Below are positions 20,517 through 29,601 of a DNA stretch of 64,000 nt, piece by piece. The position numbers and the translations under genes were made by a program. Origin of the DNA: Caulifigura coniformis (GTDB taxonomy: Bacteria; Planctomycetota; Planctomycetia; Planctomycetales; Planctomycetaceae); NCBI RefSeq assembly GCF_007745175.1, contig NZ_CP036271.1, forward strand, positions 1,694,154-1,758,153. Direction: 5' to 3'. Below the pieces are notes generated by a model. It worked only from the letters and a program-made list of their open reading frames with translations. It searched no databases and was not told where the DNA came from. The stretch's first letter is position 1; each line of letters opens with the position of its first letter.

Positions 20517-21785
20517 ATGCCCCTCTTCCTTGTCGCCCAGCTTCGCCGGGCCTTTGCTTCCAATCCCCGCAAGGTCACTCCCACGGCGCGCGAAAGCGCG
20601 CGGCTCGACGCCGCAGGCGTGAAACATCCGATTCTCCGCTCCTACCTTGCGTGGCGGCGGGGCCTGATGCTGTTCACGCTGTTCGCCACTTTCCTCAGCA
20701 GCGCCCTCGCGACCTGGCGTGAAGTCACCGAGCCCGACAAGCGGCCGGAGCTTCTCCTCAACACGGTCGGCGACTCGATCGAGGCGGCCCTCCCGACCGA
20801 CGCCGCAGACAAAGTCGAGGAAGACGAGGAGGTCGACGCCGGCGAAGCCGGACGCCACGTCCAGGTGACCATCAACAGCGACGACGACGCGGATGACAAG
20901 AAGCCCACAACTCTTCTTGGCCAGATCGCCGACTTCATCGACCTCGCGTCGCTGTATGTTCTGCAGGCGGCCGCTCTCGCGGTCCTGCTGGTCTGGAGCC
21001 GCTGGCGTCTTTCGTTCCTGATCATGGCCGGCGCGTTTGCCATCTCGTTCGTCGTTCCCCTGCTCATCTCCCTGTGCCCGTGGAGTTGGTGGGGCTATGT
21101 CGAGCATGCCTATACGCTCGAGAAGGAGCCTCTCGAGTACCTGCGTGTGACGGCCGAAGGGGTTGCCGAAGGGGCGTCGTACCTGGTCACGCTGTTGCCG
21201 ACCGTCCTCTCCCTGGTGCCTGCCGTGCAGCGCGCGTGTGTGCGCGTGAAGATGCTCCTGCCGCAGGCGATTCTGCCGGGATGGTTCCTCGTGATGGCGT
21301 CGCCGTTCTACTCGCTGTTCCTGCTCGTCATCTTCGTCGCCCTGATCCAGGTCACCTCCAGCCCGCTCCTGATCGGCGGCTTTCTGCTGTTCCTCTCGGC
21401 TCCGCTGATCTATCCCTGCATGACGCGTTTCTTCACCCGTCCGCTCACCTCGGAAGGCGACTTCCGCCGGGTCCGGATCGTGCAGAGGATCGTTGGCCTG
21501 ATGACCGCCGCTGCGGGGGGTCTGTTTCTGCTCTTTCTCTCCACGCAGAAGATTCTCGGCGTGAGGCTGCTGGGACTCGACCCGGCCCAGGCGCTCATCG
21601 TGCCGCTCGACCTGGCGCACTTCGGCCTGGAAGTTCTCAGCCGTTCGATGTTCGTCACGGCTCTTGGCGCCGATCTCTTCCTGAGGATGAACCTCGCCGC
21701 CTGGCAGAACGAACGAGCGTTCACCGAGTCGGGCGGCGCGCAGAACTACGACCAGGTGATGCGGGAATTCGAGACGATGTCGTAG
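20517..21785 (+). CDS. Polytopic membrane protein of unknown function
   Basis: 422 residues from the ATG at 20517 (MPLFLVAQLRRAFASNPRKV). About six hydrophobic helices are visible: LMLFTLFATFLSSALATW, a central pair around LQAAALAVLLVWSRWRLSFL and IMAGAFAISFVVPLLISLCP, FLVMASPFYSLFLLVIFVAL, LLIGGFLLFLSAPLIYP, and a later one near AAAGGLFLLFLST. Between helices 1 and 2 is a strongly acidic loop (KVEEDEEVDAGEAG, SDDDADDKK). No catalytic motif or named family is recognised. An upstream extension to 20202 overlaps the preceding terminator and is rejected. It may be a planctomycete-specific membrane protein. Confidence 0.75.
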   Translation: MPLFLVAQLRRAFASNPRKVTPTARESARLDAAGVKHPILRSYLAWRRGLMLFTLFATFLSSALATWREVTEPDKRPELLLNTVGDSIEAALPTDAADKVEEDEEVDAGEAGRHVQVTINSDDDADDKKPTTLLGQIADFIDLASLYVLQAAALAVLLVWSRWRLSFLIMAGAFAISFVVPLLISLCPWSWWGYVEHAYTLEKEPLEYLRVTAEGVAEGASYLVTLLPTVLSLVPAVQRACVRVKMLLPQAILPGWFLVMASPFYSLFLLVIFVALIQVTSSPLLIGGFLLFLSAPLIYPCMTRFFTRPLTSEGDFRRVRIVQRIVGLMTAAAGGLFLLFLSTQKILGVRLLGLDPAQALIVPLDLAHFGLEVLSRSMFVTALGADLFLRMNLAAWQNERAFTESGGAQNYDQVMREFETMS

Positions 21786-21827
21786 TCTCCCGCGCGTTGA
21801 GATGGCGGGCGGCAGATCGCATTCCGT

Positions 21828-23558
21828 TCAGCTCTTCGGCCAGTGAGTCTCCACTCCCTGTTCGCGAATCATCGTCTGGAACTCTCCGAGCAGAGTTTCG
21901 GACTCCGCGATGGCGTGGGAGGTTGTCTTCCGGTGATGCTGGAAACTGGCGAGGCAACCTGCCGCTTCACCGATGCCCCATTCCACCGGGTGCAGGCGAT
22001 AGCAGCCGTTCGTGATGTGCGTGGTCCCGATGTTCTTGCAGGCGGCCAACAGGTTCTTCACACGTTTGGGAATCAGCGATCGCAGCGGGATCTGGAACGG
22101 CAGCGAAGCAAAGTCGATGTAGTTGTCCCCGGCCGAACTCGGATGCAGGTCGATGTGATAGGAGCCAACGCCGACCGAATCGGGAAACTCGGGGGGCGTC
22201 GCGCGGTCGGCCGGTTGTCCGAGCATGCGGGCCCGGTTCTCGCGGCCGACAAAGTGTTCGGTGATCGTGAACAGGGCTTCGATCCGCCTCGCCTCGCGAA
22301 CGTAGGGCGCCTTCGCCAGTCCATCCTCGGTCCCCATCATGTCGCCTCGCAGCAACAACCCGGGATATCCGGTGCCGCCGTCCGGCCGCGGACATTCCGT
22401 CTGCAGCCAGTACATGAGGGACAGGCTGAGCTGCTTCGCGCGGGCCACGTGGCGGTCCGCTTCTTCTTTCGAGACGCCGATCAGCGGTCCCAGCACGTAG
22501 TCGTTCTGGGGCCAGTTGACGAGCGTGACATTTCCGCCGCCGGTATTCTCCGTGAAGAAGGCCGCGTTCCTGATCTGCCGGTAGCGGAACAGATTGAGGG
22601 CTTTGGTCGGTGCGAGCGTCGGATCAAAGCCGAGTTTCTTTGGCGTCAGATCGCGCGGATTCGAATAGCTGAGGTCGAGCAGTCGGCCCGACCAGGGGGG
22701 CGTCATCGCCGGAACGAATTTGCTCCAGAACGCATACTCCGCCGGTTGATCGATGACGTGATTCTCGCCAGGCCGATACTCCGCGGCGAAACAGATCGTG
22801 AATGCCTGCTGGTTCAACGGATTCGCGGTCGCTGCCGCGTGCAGTTCATCCGTTTCTTCCTTCGCTTCCGTGCCGGTGACAAACTCGGTTTTCGTCAGCG
22901 GAAGGAGATCTCCCAGTTCACTGGCGTCGATGAACTGTGGCGCGAGCAGCTGATACTCCTTGCCGCTTCGCGTTGAACGCACGCGAACCGATTCGATGCG
23001 GTCGCCCTCAACTTCCGCGCTGACCGGCTCGGTTTCCAACAGCAGCGTCAACCGGCCCGAACTGAGGTGCGGCGCCAGCATGTCCTGCAGGACGGCCAGC
23101 GCGACGCGCGGCTCGTGGCACAACCGTGACACGCTGCCATTGCCCGGATTGAGCAACGGGTTCTCGCGGGCCGCGGGGGTCAGCGGAAAGTTCTGGCGGT
23201 AATAGTCCCGTACCCGCGTCCGAAACTCGCGATAGGACTGGTTCGCTCCGTGCTTCTCGATGGCGGAATGCTCATCGGGAGGGACGGCCTGGGAAGTGAG
23301 TTGTCCGCCGATCCAGTCGGTCGGTTCCGTGAGCACGACGCGGAGGCCATTCCGGGCGGCGGCGAGCGCTGCAGCGACTCCTCCCATCCCCGCACCGATG
23401 ATGACGACGTCGGCCTCGAGTTCGCGAACCGGCCCGCCTGCAGGCGCAGCCGCGGCAGGGAGCGTCTCTCCGGCAGCCCGTCCGCTGCGCAGGGCCCACG
23501 TGGTCGCGAGGCCGGCCATGGCCGATTGCAGAACATTCCGCCGATTCCAATGTGCCAT
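21828..23558 (-). CDS. Tat-exported FAD-dependent oxidoreductase
   Basis: 576 residues with a twin-arginine-like leader (WNRRNVLQSAMAGLATTWAL). The dinucleotide fold ADVVIIGAGMGGVAAALAAAR is followed by EPTDWIGGQLTSQ and the family signature FIDASELGDLLPL. C-terminal NLLAACKNIGTTHITNGCYR and HPVEWGIGEAAG complete the FAD-dependent oxidoreductase pattern. Unlike the paralogues at 14486 and 33529 it has no C-terminal carbohydrate-binding-like domain. Substrate unknown. It is divergent from the WD40-type gene with ~200 bp between. Confidence 0.9.
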   Translation of the reverse strand: MAHWNRRNVLQSAMAGLATTWALRSGRAAGETLPAAAAPAGGPVRELEADVVIIGAGMGGVAAALAAARNGLRVVLTEPTDWIGGQLTSQAVPPDEHSAIEKHGANQSYREFRTRVRDYYRQNFPLTPAARENPLLNPGNGSVSRLCHEPRVALAVLQDMLAPHLSSGRLTLLLETEPVSAEVEGDRIESVRVRSTRSGKEYQLLAPQFIDASELGDLLPLTKTEFVTGTEAKEETDELHAAATANPLNQQAFTICFAAEYRPGENHVIDQPAEYAFWSKFVPAMTPPWSGRLLDLSYSNPRDLTPKKLGFDPTLAPTKALNLFRYRQIRNAAFFTENTGGGNVTLVNWPQNDYVLGPLIGVSKEEADRHVARAKQLSLSLMYWLQTECPRPDGGTGYPGLLLRGDMMGTEDGLAKAPYVREARRIEALFTITEHFVGRENRARMLGQPADRATPPEFPDSVGVGSYHIDLHPSSAGDNYIDFASLPFQIPLRSLIPKRVKNLLAACKNIGTTHITNGCYRLHPVEWGIGEAAGCLASFQHHRKTTSHAIAESETLLGEFQTMIREQGVETHWPKS

Positions 23559-23756
23559 CGTTCCGTCTTCTGAAGTCTGCCGTCGCGAGGGAACGCCGTC
23601 GCCGCCGAATCGGGGCCGAAGCGTTCCGAGGAAACGCCCTTGTAGGTGAATTGCGCAGGCCTGACGAGGTTCACCCGGCGCGACGATTCACAAGCTCATG
23701 CACGTAGACCACCTGCTCTTCGCACACTACCGTAGTTGCTGCGAAAGGAGTGGGCG

Positions 23757-25193
23757 ATGGTACTCCGGATGACGGCGGCGGCCGCAGTCCTGATCGGACT
23801 TGTCCTCGTGACGATCTTCGTGCCGGTGGCGCAGCGAGGGGACGGCGACATCGAAGTCGAACAATTTGCCGACGAACCGATTGAACTCGTCCTGGCCCCT
23901 CCTCCGGACGAAGCGCCTGAGCACTCCGATGGCGTTCGCCAGGCCGCGCGGATCGTCCTGCGGGCGTCAGGATCGACAACCGGTTCCGGCCTCAGACTGC
24001 CGCCCCGGTCGCCAGGCCCCGTTCCCCAGGCAGGGTCGGCCGTACGTCCCCGCGCGGGAGTCGCCATCGCGGCGCCCGCCGAGGCCGGCAACACGATCCG
24101 GCCCCGGCCCCCGGTTCAGATCCCCCCTCCGGCCCAGGCTGGTTCCGTCGCCGGCATTCGCCGGCCTGTCGCGGTTCCCCGGCCTGCGATTCCGCAGGCG
24201 GGTTCGGTGGTCCGTCGCGGCGGAGTTCCACTGAATTTGAACCCGCTGGTTCGCTCGGCTCCCAGTCGGTCGAAAGACGAGCCCTGGGTGGCCCAGTACG
24301 TGGCGTTTGGCCCAGGCGGACTGGAACTCGCCACCGGGACCCTCGGGGGGGAAATCCTGGTGTTCGATCTGCAGTCGCGGGAGTTCCGCCGCGCATTGAA
24401 ACTTCCGGCCGGCGACCTGCTGGAGATGCTTTATACGCCGGATGGCGCGTTGCTCACGAGTTCGACCGACAAGCGGCTGCGGTTGTTTGACACAGCGTCG
24501 GGCGAGATCGCGCGCACGTATGACGCCGGGGGGACGATCAGCTCCATGGCCCTTGTCCCTGGCGGGGAGGAGGTCATCGCCGGCTCGTGGGAAGGTCGGG
24601 TCTTCCGACTCTCACTGACGAAAGGCAACGTTGTAGAACTCGGTCGCCATCCCGGGACGGTCCGGGCCGTCGCGGTCTCCCCGGACGGTCGATCTGTCGC
24701 GAGCGCGGGGACTGATCCTGATCTCCGTTTGTGGAAACTCGATCGACCGGATTCTCCTGCCGTGCTGCTGCGTGCTGGAAGGCCTGTCACCCGTCTCGCG
24801 TTCTCGCACGATGGGCGCTGGCTGGCGAGCGCCGGATCGGGGTCAGTCACGTCGCTTTGGAAGCTCGATCCCATTGAACCCCCAGTGCTGGAACGGTCAA
24901 TCGTCGGCATGCAGAACGCGAATGGCCTGTTCTTCGACCGCCGGTCGAGCCGAATTTTCGTCAGCGGCAGGAACAGCTTTGCGAACATCAGTCGCGTGGA
25001 CATCGAGACAGGAGGCGTCAGCACCTTTACGGAGACGCTGCCTCCCGAATCGATTCGCGACATCGCGCTCTCTCCCGATGGCCTGACGCTTGCGGCATTG
25101 ACCGGGAATCATTCTGTTCATCTCTTCCAACTCGACCCGGCGACCTCCACGATCGTCGGCAAGAGTTTCCTCCAGCCGCCGTCCCCCCGTTAA
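23757..25193 (+). CDS. Membrane-anchored WD40/YVTN-type beta-propeller protein on a repeat stalk
   Basis: 478 residues. A single N-terminal helix (TAAAAVLIGLVLVTIFVPV) anchors the protein. It is followed by an acidic region and a Pro/Ala-rich stalk carrying four spaced copies of a QAGS/EAGN-type motif (residues ~91, 109, 127 and 147). Residues ~165-478 form WD40-like blades, for example GTLGGEILVFDLQSREFRRA, VAVSPDGRSVASAGTDPDLR and LAFSHDGRWLASAGSGSVTS. AAAGGAG lies 6 bases before the ATG at 23757, so this start is firm; a TTG at 23736 is inferior. Likely an extracytoplasmic scaffold; the interaction partner is unknown. Confidence 0.85.
   Translation: MVLRMTAAAAVLIGLVLVTIFVPVAQRGDGDIEVEQFADEPIELVLAPPPDEAPEHSDGVRQAARIVLRASGSTTGSGLRLPPRSPGPVPQAGSAVRPRAGVAIAAPAEAGNTIRPRPPVQIPPPAQAGSVAGIRRPVAVPRPAIPQAGSVVRRGGVPLNLNPLVRSAPSRSKDEPWVAQYVAFGPGGLELATGTLGGEILVFDLQSREFRRALKLPAGDLLEMLYTPDGALLTSSTDKRLRLFDTASGEIARTYDAGGTISSMALVPGGEEVIAGSWEGRVFRLSLTKGNVVELGRHPGTVRAVAVSPDGRSVASAGTDPDLRLWKLDRPDSPAVLLRAGRPVTRLAFSHDGRWLASAGSGSVTSLWKLDPIEPPVLERSIVGMQNANGLFFDRRSSRIFVSGRNSFANISRVDIETGGVSTFTETLPPESIRDIALSPDGLTLAALTGNHSVHLFQLDPATSTIVGKSFLQPPSPR
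24012..24221 (+). repeat. Four imperfect 18-20-residue stalk repeats inside the WD40-type gene
   Basis: Repeating units of PxQAGSxVRPR/EAGNTIRPR type at 54, 54 and 60 bp spacing, rich in Pro, Ala and Arg, lie between the membrane anchor and the propeller. DNA copies have diverged, so the repetition is mainly visible at protein level. Confidence 0.65.
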
Positions 25194-25225
25194 CGGCCTC
25201 ATTCCTGCCCCCCACTTCCAGCCCC

Positions 25226-26464
25226 ATGCTGTCTCCCGTGAATCGTCGACACTTCCTCTCGTTCCTCGCGGCGTCTGCCGTTGTCCCATGTTCATCGGCC
25301 TTCGGCAGCGATGCCGGACTGATCCGTGGCATTACCGACACCACGCTCTGGAACAACCTCGACGGCAGCGGGACGACGTGGTTCCATCCCAAAGTCTGCA
25401 TGGTGCCCCGGCCGGGAAAACCGCCGCTGGCGCTGATGAATCTGCAGTTCATCGCCGGATCCGACTATTTCGGCCCGGTCCACTGGTCGGCCTCGGAAGA
25501 CAATGGCCAGACCTGGTCGGAACCGGTCCTGATCCCGGGTTTTGAGCGTCGCCCGGTCCCGGGCCATGAAGGGCTTCTCGCGGGCGTGTGCGACGTCGTT
25601 CCGGAATACCACGCGAAGACGAACACCGTCCTTGCCGTCGGCGAGATCGTCTTTTACCGCGGCGAGAGGTTCGCCGCGAAAGATCAACTCAGGCGTTATC
25701 CCGTTTATTGCGTCCGCAAATCGGATGGAACGTGGACCGATCGCAAGATCCTGGAATGGGACGATCCGCGGGCTGCATTCATCTACAGCAACAACTGCGG
25801 CCAGCGGGTCACGCTTCCGGATGGCGACATCCTGATCGCCATGTCGATCGGGGCGAAGTCGGAATCCCGATCGGCGATCACTGCCCGGTGCTCTTTCGAC
25901 GGGGACACCTTCGCAATCCGCGACGTGGGCGAAGAAATCAAGCATGCCGCCGGCCGAGGCCTGCTCGAACCATCACTGACGTCGTGGAACGGTCTGCACT
26001 ATATGACGATCCGTGCCGAAGACGACCGCGGGTACGTCTGCACGTCGACGGATGGACTCCGGTGGACGGAGAAGCAGCCCTGGCTGTGGGACGACGGAGA
26101 GCCCCTCGCGATGTCGTCCACCCAGCAGCACTGGCTGACGCACTCGGACGGCCTGTTCCTCGTCTATACCCGGAAGGACGCTTCGAACCTGAAGCTGATC
26201 CGCTGGCGCGCGCCGCTGTTCGTCGCGCAGGTCGATCCGCAGACGCTCCGGCTCCGCCGCGACACCGAGCAGATCGTCCTGCCGATTCGCGGCGACTCAC
26301 TGAATGACCCCAACGGCACGCAGCAGATGGGGAATTTCCACATCGTCAATGCGAACGCGGACGAGTCGTGGGTGACGGATGGCCACTGGCTTCCGAAGAA
26401 GAACGCCCGCGGCGAACTCCGGATGGCCCGCATCGCCTGGACGAAGCCGAACCGGCTCGTGTGA
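25226..26464 (+). CDS. Sialidase-superfamily (BNR repeat) exported protein
   Basis: 412 residues with a Tat-type leader (VNRRHFLSFLAASAVVPCSS). The six-bladed neuraminidase fold is suggested by the Asp-box SASEDNGQTW and a degenerate one, STDGLRWTEKQ; the rest shows repeated beta-blade patterns. Arg/Asp/Tyr residues needed for true sialidase chemistry cannot be assigned with confidence, so it may be a related glycosidase or lyase. It lies 32 bp after the WD40-type gene on the same strand and ends 5 bp before the convergent manC-type gene. Confidence 0.82.
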   Translation: MLSPVNRRHFLSFLAASAVVPCSSAFGSDAGLIRGITDTTLWNNLDGSGTTWFHPKVCMVPRPGKPPLALMNLQFIAGSDYFGPVHWSASEDNGQTWSEPVLIPGFERRPVPGHEGLLAGVCDVVPEYHAKTNTVLAVGEIVFYRGERFAAKDQLRRYPVYCVRKSDGTWTDRKILEWDDPRAAFIYSNNCGQRVTLPDGDILIAMSIGAKSESRSAITARCSFDGDTFAIRDVGEEIKHAAGRGLLEPSLTSWNGLHYMTIRAEDDRGYVCTSTDGLRWTEKQPWLWDDGEPLAMSSTQQHWLTHSDGLFLVYTRKDASNLKLIRWRAPLFVAQVDPQTLRLRRDTEQIVLPIRGDSLNDPNGTQQMGNFHIVNANADESWVTDGHWLPKKNARGELRMARIAWTKPNRLV

Positions 26465-26469
26465 GCCGG

Positions 26470-27543
26470 TTACAGCATCCCGTTCAGGCCGCGTGTCTTC
26501 AGTTCCTCGATGAGCTTCTTGATTGCATTTTCGTCCCCCCGCTTCGCCACGAGCGTGGCGTCGGGGGTGTGGACGACGATGCAGTCTTCAAGCCCCAGCG
26601 TTGCCACGAGGTGCTTGTCCGTCGTCCGCACGATGCAGTTCTTCGTATCGACTCCGACGTGCAGTCCTTCGATGGTATTGCCCGCGGCGTCGCTGCCTGA
26701 AAGTCGCGGAACGGCCTCCCAGCTGCCAACGTCATCCCAGCCGAACGGCGCCTCGAGCACGACGATCGACTTGTCCCGCTCCAGCACGGCGTAGTCGATC
26801 GACGTCGACTTCATCTTCGGGAACAGGTCGCGGATCGTGGCGTCGTAGCCAGGGGCGCCGATCGTTCCGGCGACCTGCGCCGTCAGCGCTCCGATCTCTG
26901 GCTCATAAGTCGTGATGGCCTCCAGGATTCGCCGCGCGCTCCAGGTGAAGATGCCGCAGTTCCAGTAGAACGTCCCGGCCTTCAGATACGTCTCGGCCGT
27001 CGGGCGGTCAGGCTTCTCGCGGAACGCCGCAACGTGATAGGCCGAGCGACCTGCTCCCAACTGCGGGCCGCGCTCGATGTAGCCATAGCCGGTCGACGGG
27101 AATGTCGGCGTGACGCCGAACAGCACGAGGCGATTTCGATCCTCGTCGACAAGCGTCTGGGCCGCCTTGCCTGCCTTCTCGAAGGCTTCGACCGGTTGGA
27201 TGACATGATCCGCCGGGAGGAGGAGCATGACGGCGTCCGGGTCTTCCTTCAGGAGATGCGCGGCCGCCAGCGCCACGCAGGGAGCCGTATTGCGCGCGCA
27301 GGGCTCGACGAGGACGTGCCCGGTCGGAAGCTCCGGGAGTTGTCGGCGCGTCTCAGCGGCCTGGGCTTCGTTGGTGACGACCCATTGCCGTTCGGCCGGG
27401 ATCCAGCCGATACAGCGGTCCGAGGTCGACTGGATCAGGGACCGGTCGCCGCTGAGCGTCAGGAACTGTTTCGGGAACGCGTGGCGGCTCGCGGGCCAGA
27501 ACCGGGTGCCAGACCCGCCCGCCATGATCACGGCATGCAGCAT
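26470..27543 (-). CDS. manC: Mannose-1-phosphate guanylyltransferase
   Basis: 357 residues. It converts mannose-1-phosphate and GTP to GDP-mannose for surface polysaccharides. Seen: nucleotidyltransferase signature VIMAGGSGTRFWPASR with downstream FPKQFL, VEPCARNTAPCVALAA, LLPADHVI, GYGYIERG, and the metal-binding-type FGWDDVGSWEA. Length matches the monofunctional form lacking the C-terminal phosphomannose isomerase domain. The leader upstream contains the terminator of the DUF1598 gene, so manC is probably transcribed separately. The symbol manC is used for the reaction; algA/cpsB-like names are equivalent. Confidence 0.95.
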   Translation of the reverse strand: MLHAVIMAGGSGTRFWPASRHAFPKQFLTLSGDRSLIQSTSDRCIGWIPAERQWVVTNEAQAAETRRQLPELPTGHVLVEPCARNTAPCVALAAAHLLKEDPDAVMLLLPADHVIQPVEAFEKAGKAAQTLVDEDRNRLVLFGVTPTFPSTGYGYIERGPQLGAGRSAYHVAAFREKPDRPTAETYLKAGTFYWNCGIFTWSARRILEAITTYEPEIGALTAQVAGTIGAPGYDATIRDLFPKMKSTSIDYAVLERDKSIVVLEAPFGWDDVGSWEAVPRLSGSDAAGNTIEGLHVGVDTKNCIVRTTDKHLVATLGLEDCIVVHTPDATLVAKRGDENAIKKLIEELKTRGLNGML

Positions 27544-27563
27544 GGGAAGTTGTCGTCGGTAAG

Positions 27564-27596
27564 AACAAAAAGACCCGGCTTCGAAGCGAAGCCGGG
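27564..27596 (-). terminator. Rho-independent terminator of the DUF1598 gene
   Basis: On the minus strand CCCGGCTTCG, loop CTT, CGAAGCCGGG, then TCTTTTTG: 10 perfect pairs and a five-T tract. It lies ~60 bp after the DUF1598 stop and just upstream of manC. Confidence 0.85.
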
Positions 27597-27655
27597 CCTG
27601 AGGTTAGCTCATCATTTTGATGCCGCACATCTGTCGAAGCCTGAAGCTCCGGCCA

Positions 27656-29305
27656 TCAGCGGGCGGCGTCCCACCACCAGCGGCCTTCCGGCGACTGGCC
27701 GGCCTTCGCGACGGTTTCGGCCGGAGCGGTCGATTCCTTGCGAACTTCCGGGTTGGAAATCACCTGGACCACATCCGCCCGCACGCCGCCGGCAACCTGG
27801 ACGACAACGTCCTTGCCGTTGAACACGCGGTGGTTGACGACCGAGTCGACTTCCTTCGGGACGGCGTACTGGCCGGTGCGGAACGATCCGGCCGAGGCGA
27901 ACACGCCACGGTTCCAGCCCGCGTCGACATCAAGGCCTTCGTTCTGGATCAGTGCAGCGACCATGGCGAGTTCGAACACACCCTTCAGGTCGGCGAAGAC
28001 CGGGTGGGCCGCGGCGAGTTCGGCGTAGTTCTTCGTGAAGCCTTCAGCGAACTGACGGTTGATCGGCTCGGCCTTGCCTGTGGAGGTCCGTCCGCCGGTG
28101 GCCGTGATGAACTGGTTCTCGGACAGGCACTTCACGGCCGTCCCCTTGAGTTCGAACGCGGTGCGGGCGTCGTTATGCCGCACTTCATCGAGGTTCAGCG
28201 TCATCCACCAGCGAAGGGCATCGAGGCCGCCAGTGGCGAGCGAGGGCTGCTTCGCCAGGAGGTCAAAGTAGCTCGGCACGTTCTTGCCGCCTTCGACTTT
28301 GCCGACGCCGATCAGCTTCATCAGGTAGTCGGCCTCAACGATCACGCGAGCCACTCGCGAGTCTGCCGGCACGCCATAAGTCGTGATGTCCTGGCGGCCG
28401 AGGGTGTCGCCGATCTGCTGGGCAAACCGCTTTGCCTGGCCGGGGCCGAGGGGGCCGCGGGCCTGCGATTCTTCGGCGAACGTCTTCACGGCCGCGAGGC
28501 CTTCCGCACGCGGGTCGATCGAGCACCCGAACATCTGCTTGCCGCGCCCCTCATGGGTCCGCAGCAGGGTGACCAGATCATCGAGCCGCAGCAGGCCATT
28601 CGCCTGCGCGGGGCCTGCGATAACGATTTCCTTCGAGGCCGGATCGACAAAGACGTACTGCACCGACGACAGACCGGCCAGCTGCTTCATTTCTTCGGGA
28701 ACGCGTTCACCGCGTTCGAGTCGGGCGGCGATTTCACGTTCGAGACGCGTCAGCGAAACCATCCGGAGATCGGATTCCACGGCCACGTCGCCGTTCATCG
28801 CGGCCTTCCGCGCTGCCAGCACCATCGCGGCCAGCGAACCGCCAGCGTCACGCCGCTCGACACGCTTGAGAACGCCTCTGGCGTCGACGCGAACACCGCT
28901 TTCAAACGGCGTCATCGTTCCGCCTTCGCCGTCGATATCCTGCCAGGGCCCGCTCGTCTGCTGCTGAATCAGGTTCATCAGCGTCTGGAAATCGGCTCCG
29001 GTCCCTTTCAGCGAAGGCTGAGCCGACTTTGTCTCACCCTTCGTCTGCTCGCGACCAGCGTCGCGGGTCACGGGGCCAGGGTTCGACTTCTGGGCGGCTT
29101 CGATGCGGGCCAGAAGATCGGCCTTCTCCTGCGGCGAGAGTTTCGAGACGGCGTCCGCCGCCTGATTGATCTCACCTGCCGCAAAGAGCTGGATCGCACG
29201 ATCAGGCCCTTCGCCGGCGCTGGCGACATTGACGGTCATCGCCATGACAGCCGAAAGGCCGAAAGCCATCGCCGTCTTTGCACGGCCGATCAATCGGTGA
29301 AGCAT
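27656..29305 (-). CDS. DUF1598 domain protein, secreted
   Basis: 549 residues from the ATG at 29303-29305 (MLHRLIGRAKTAMAFGLSAV), with a signal peptide ending near ASA-GE. An N-terminal helical region (FAAGEINQAADAVSKLSPQE) is followed by a ~300-residue DUF1598 region (around SVQYVFVDPASKEIVIAGPA and SRVARVIVEADYLMKLIGVG), as I recognise it from planctomycetes. The function is unknown. The C-terminus ends PEGRWWWDAAR. A longer frame starting 69 bases upstream has an Arg/Pro-rich extension that would spoil the signal peptide and is rejected. Confidence 0.88.
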   Translation of the reverse strand: MLHRLIGRAKTAMAFGLSAVMAMTVNVASAGEGPDRAIQLFAAGEINQAADAVSKLSPQEKADLLARIEAAQKSNPGPVTRDAGREQTKGETKSAQPSLKGTGADFQTLMNLIQQQTSGPWQDIDGEGGTMTPFESGVRVDARGVLKRVERRDAGGSLAAMVLAARKAAMNGDVAVESDLRMVSLTRLEREIAARLERGERVPEEMKQLAGLSSVQYVFVDPASKEIVIAGPAQANGLLRLDDLVTLLRTHEGRGKQMFGCSIDPRAEGLAAVKTFAEESQARGPLGPGQAKRFAQQIGDTLGRQDITTYGVPADSRVARVIVEADYLMKLIGVGKVEGGKNVPSYFDLLAKQPSLATGGLDALRWWMTLNLDEVRHNDARTAFELKGTAVKCLSENQFITATGGRTSTGKAEPINRQFAEGFTKNYAELAAAHPVFADLKGVFELAMVAALIQNEGLDVDAGWNRGVFASAGSFRTGQYAVPKEVDSVVNHRVFNGKDVVVQVAGGVRADVVQVISNPEVRKESTAPAETVAKAGQSPEGRWWWDAAR

Positions 29306-29491
29306 GACCGAAAATCCTCGACGACAAGGAAACAGAGGGGGTGGTCGCACCGAACACGGAGCCCGGAGAAACAACGGGCGCGCGGCGTCGCGGCTTGAAA
29401 ACGACCGTACTTAGAGAATCGTCAGACGGCCCGGGACCGTCAAGAACTTTCTGCCAAAACTGCGTGTCGCGGAAGCACCTGCGCGCACTCG

Positions 29492-29519
29492 TCGAAAGAT
29501 CACGAACAGCCGGTAAAAT
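29492..29519 (+). promoter_or_regulatory. Candidate promoter for mutM
   Basis: TCGAAA at 29492-29497, 16-bp spacer, TAAAAT at 29514-29519, about 80 bp before the mutM start. By eye only. Confidence 0.35.
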
Positions 29520-29601
29520 GCTGCTCCGGTTGTATCACCTGTACGAGTCCGTCACGCCGGCGGGCTGCCCTGTGATGCCCCGGTCGGTTGTTCCGATCCT
29601 G

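Noticed and set aside
19767-21620. 617-codon minus-strand frame over the membrane-protein and small secreted-protein genes
   Set aside because: Overlaps genes with signal peptide, membrane helices and a terminator; composition is highly charged and repetitive without motifs.
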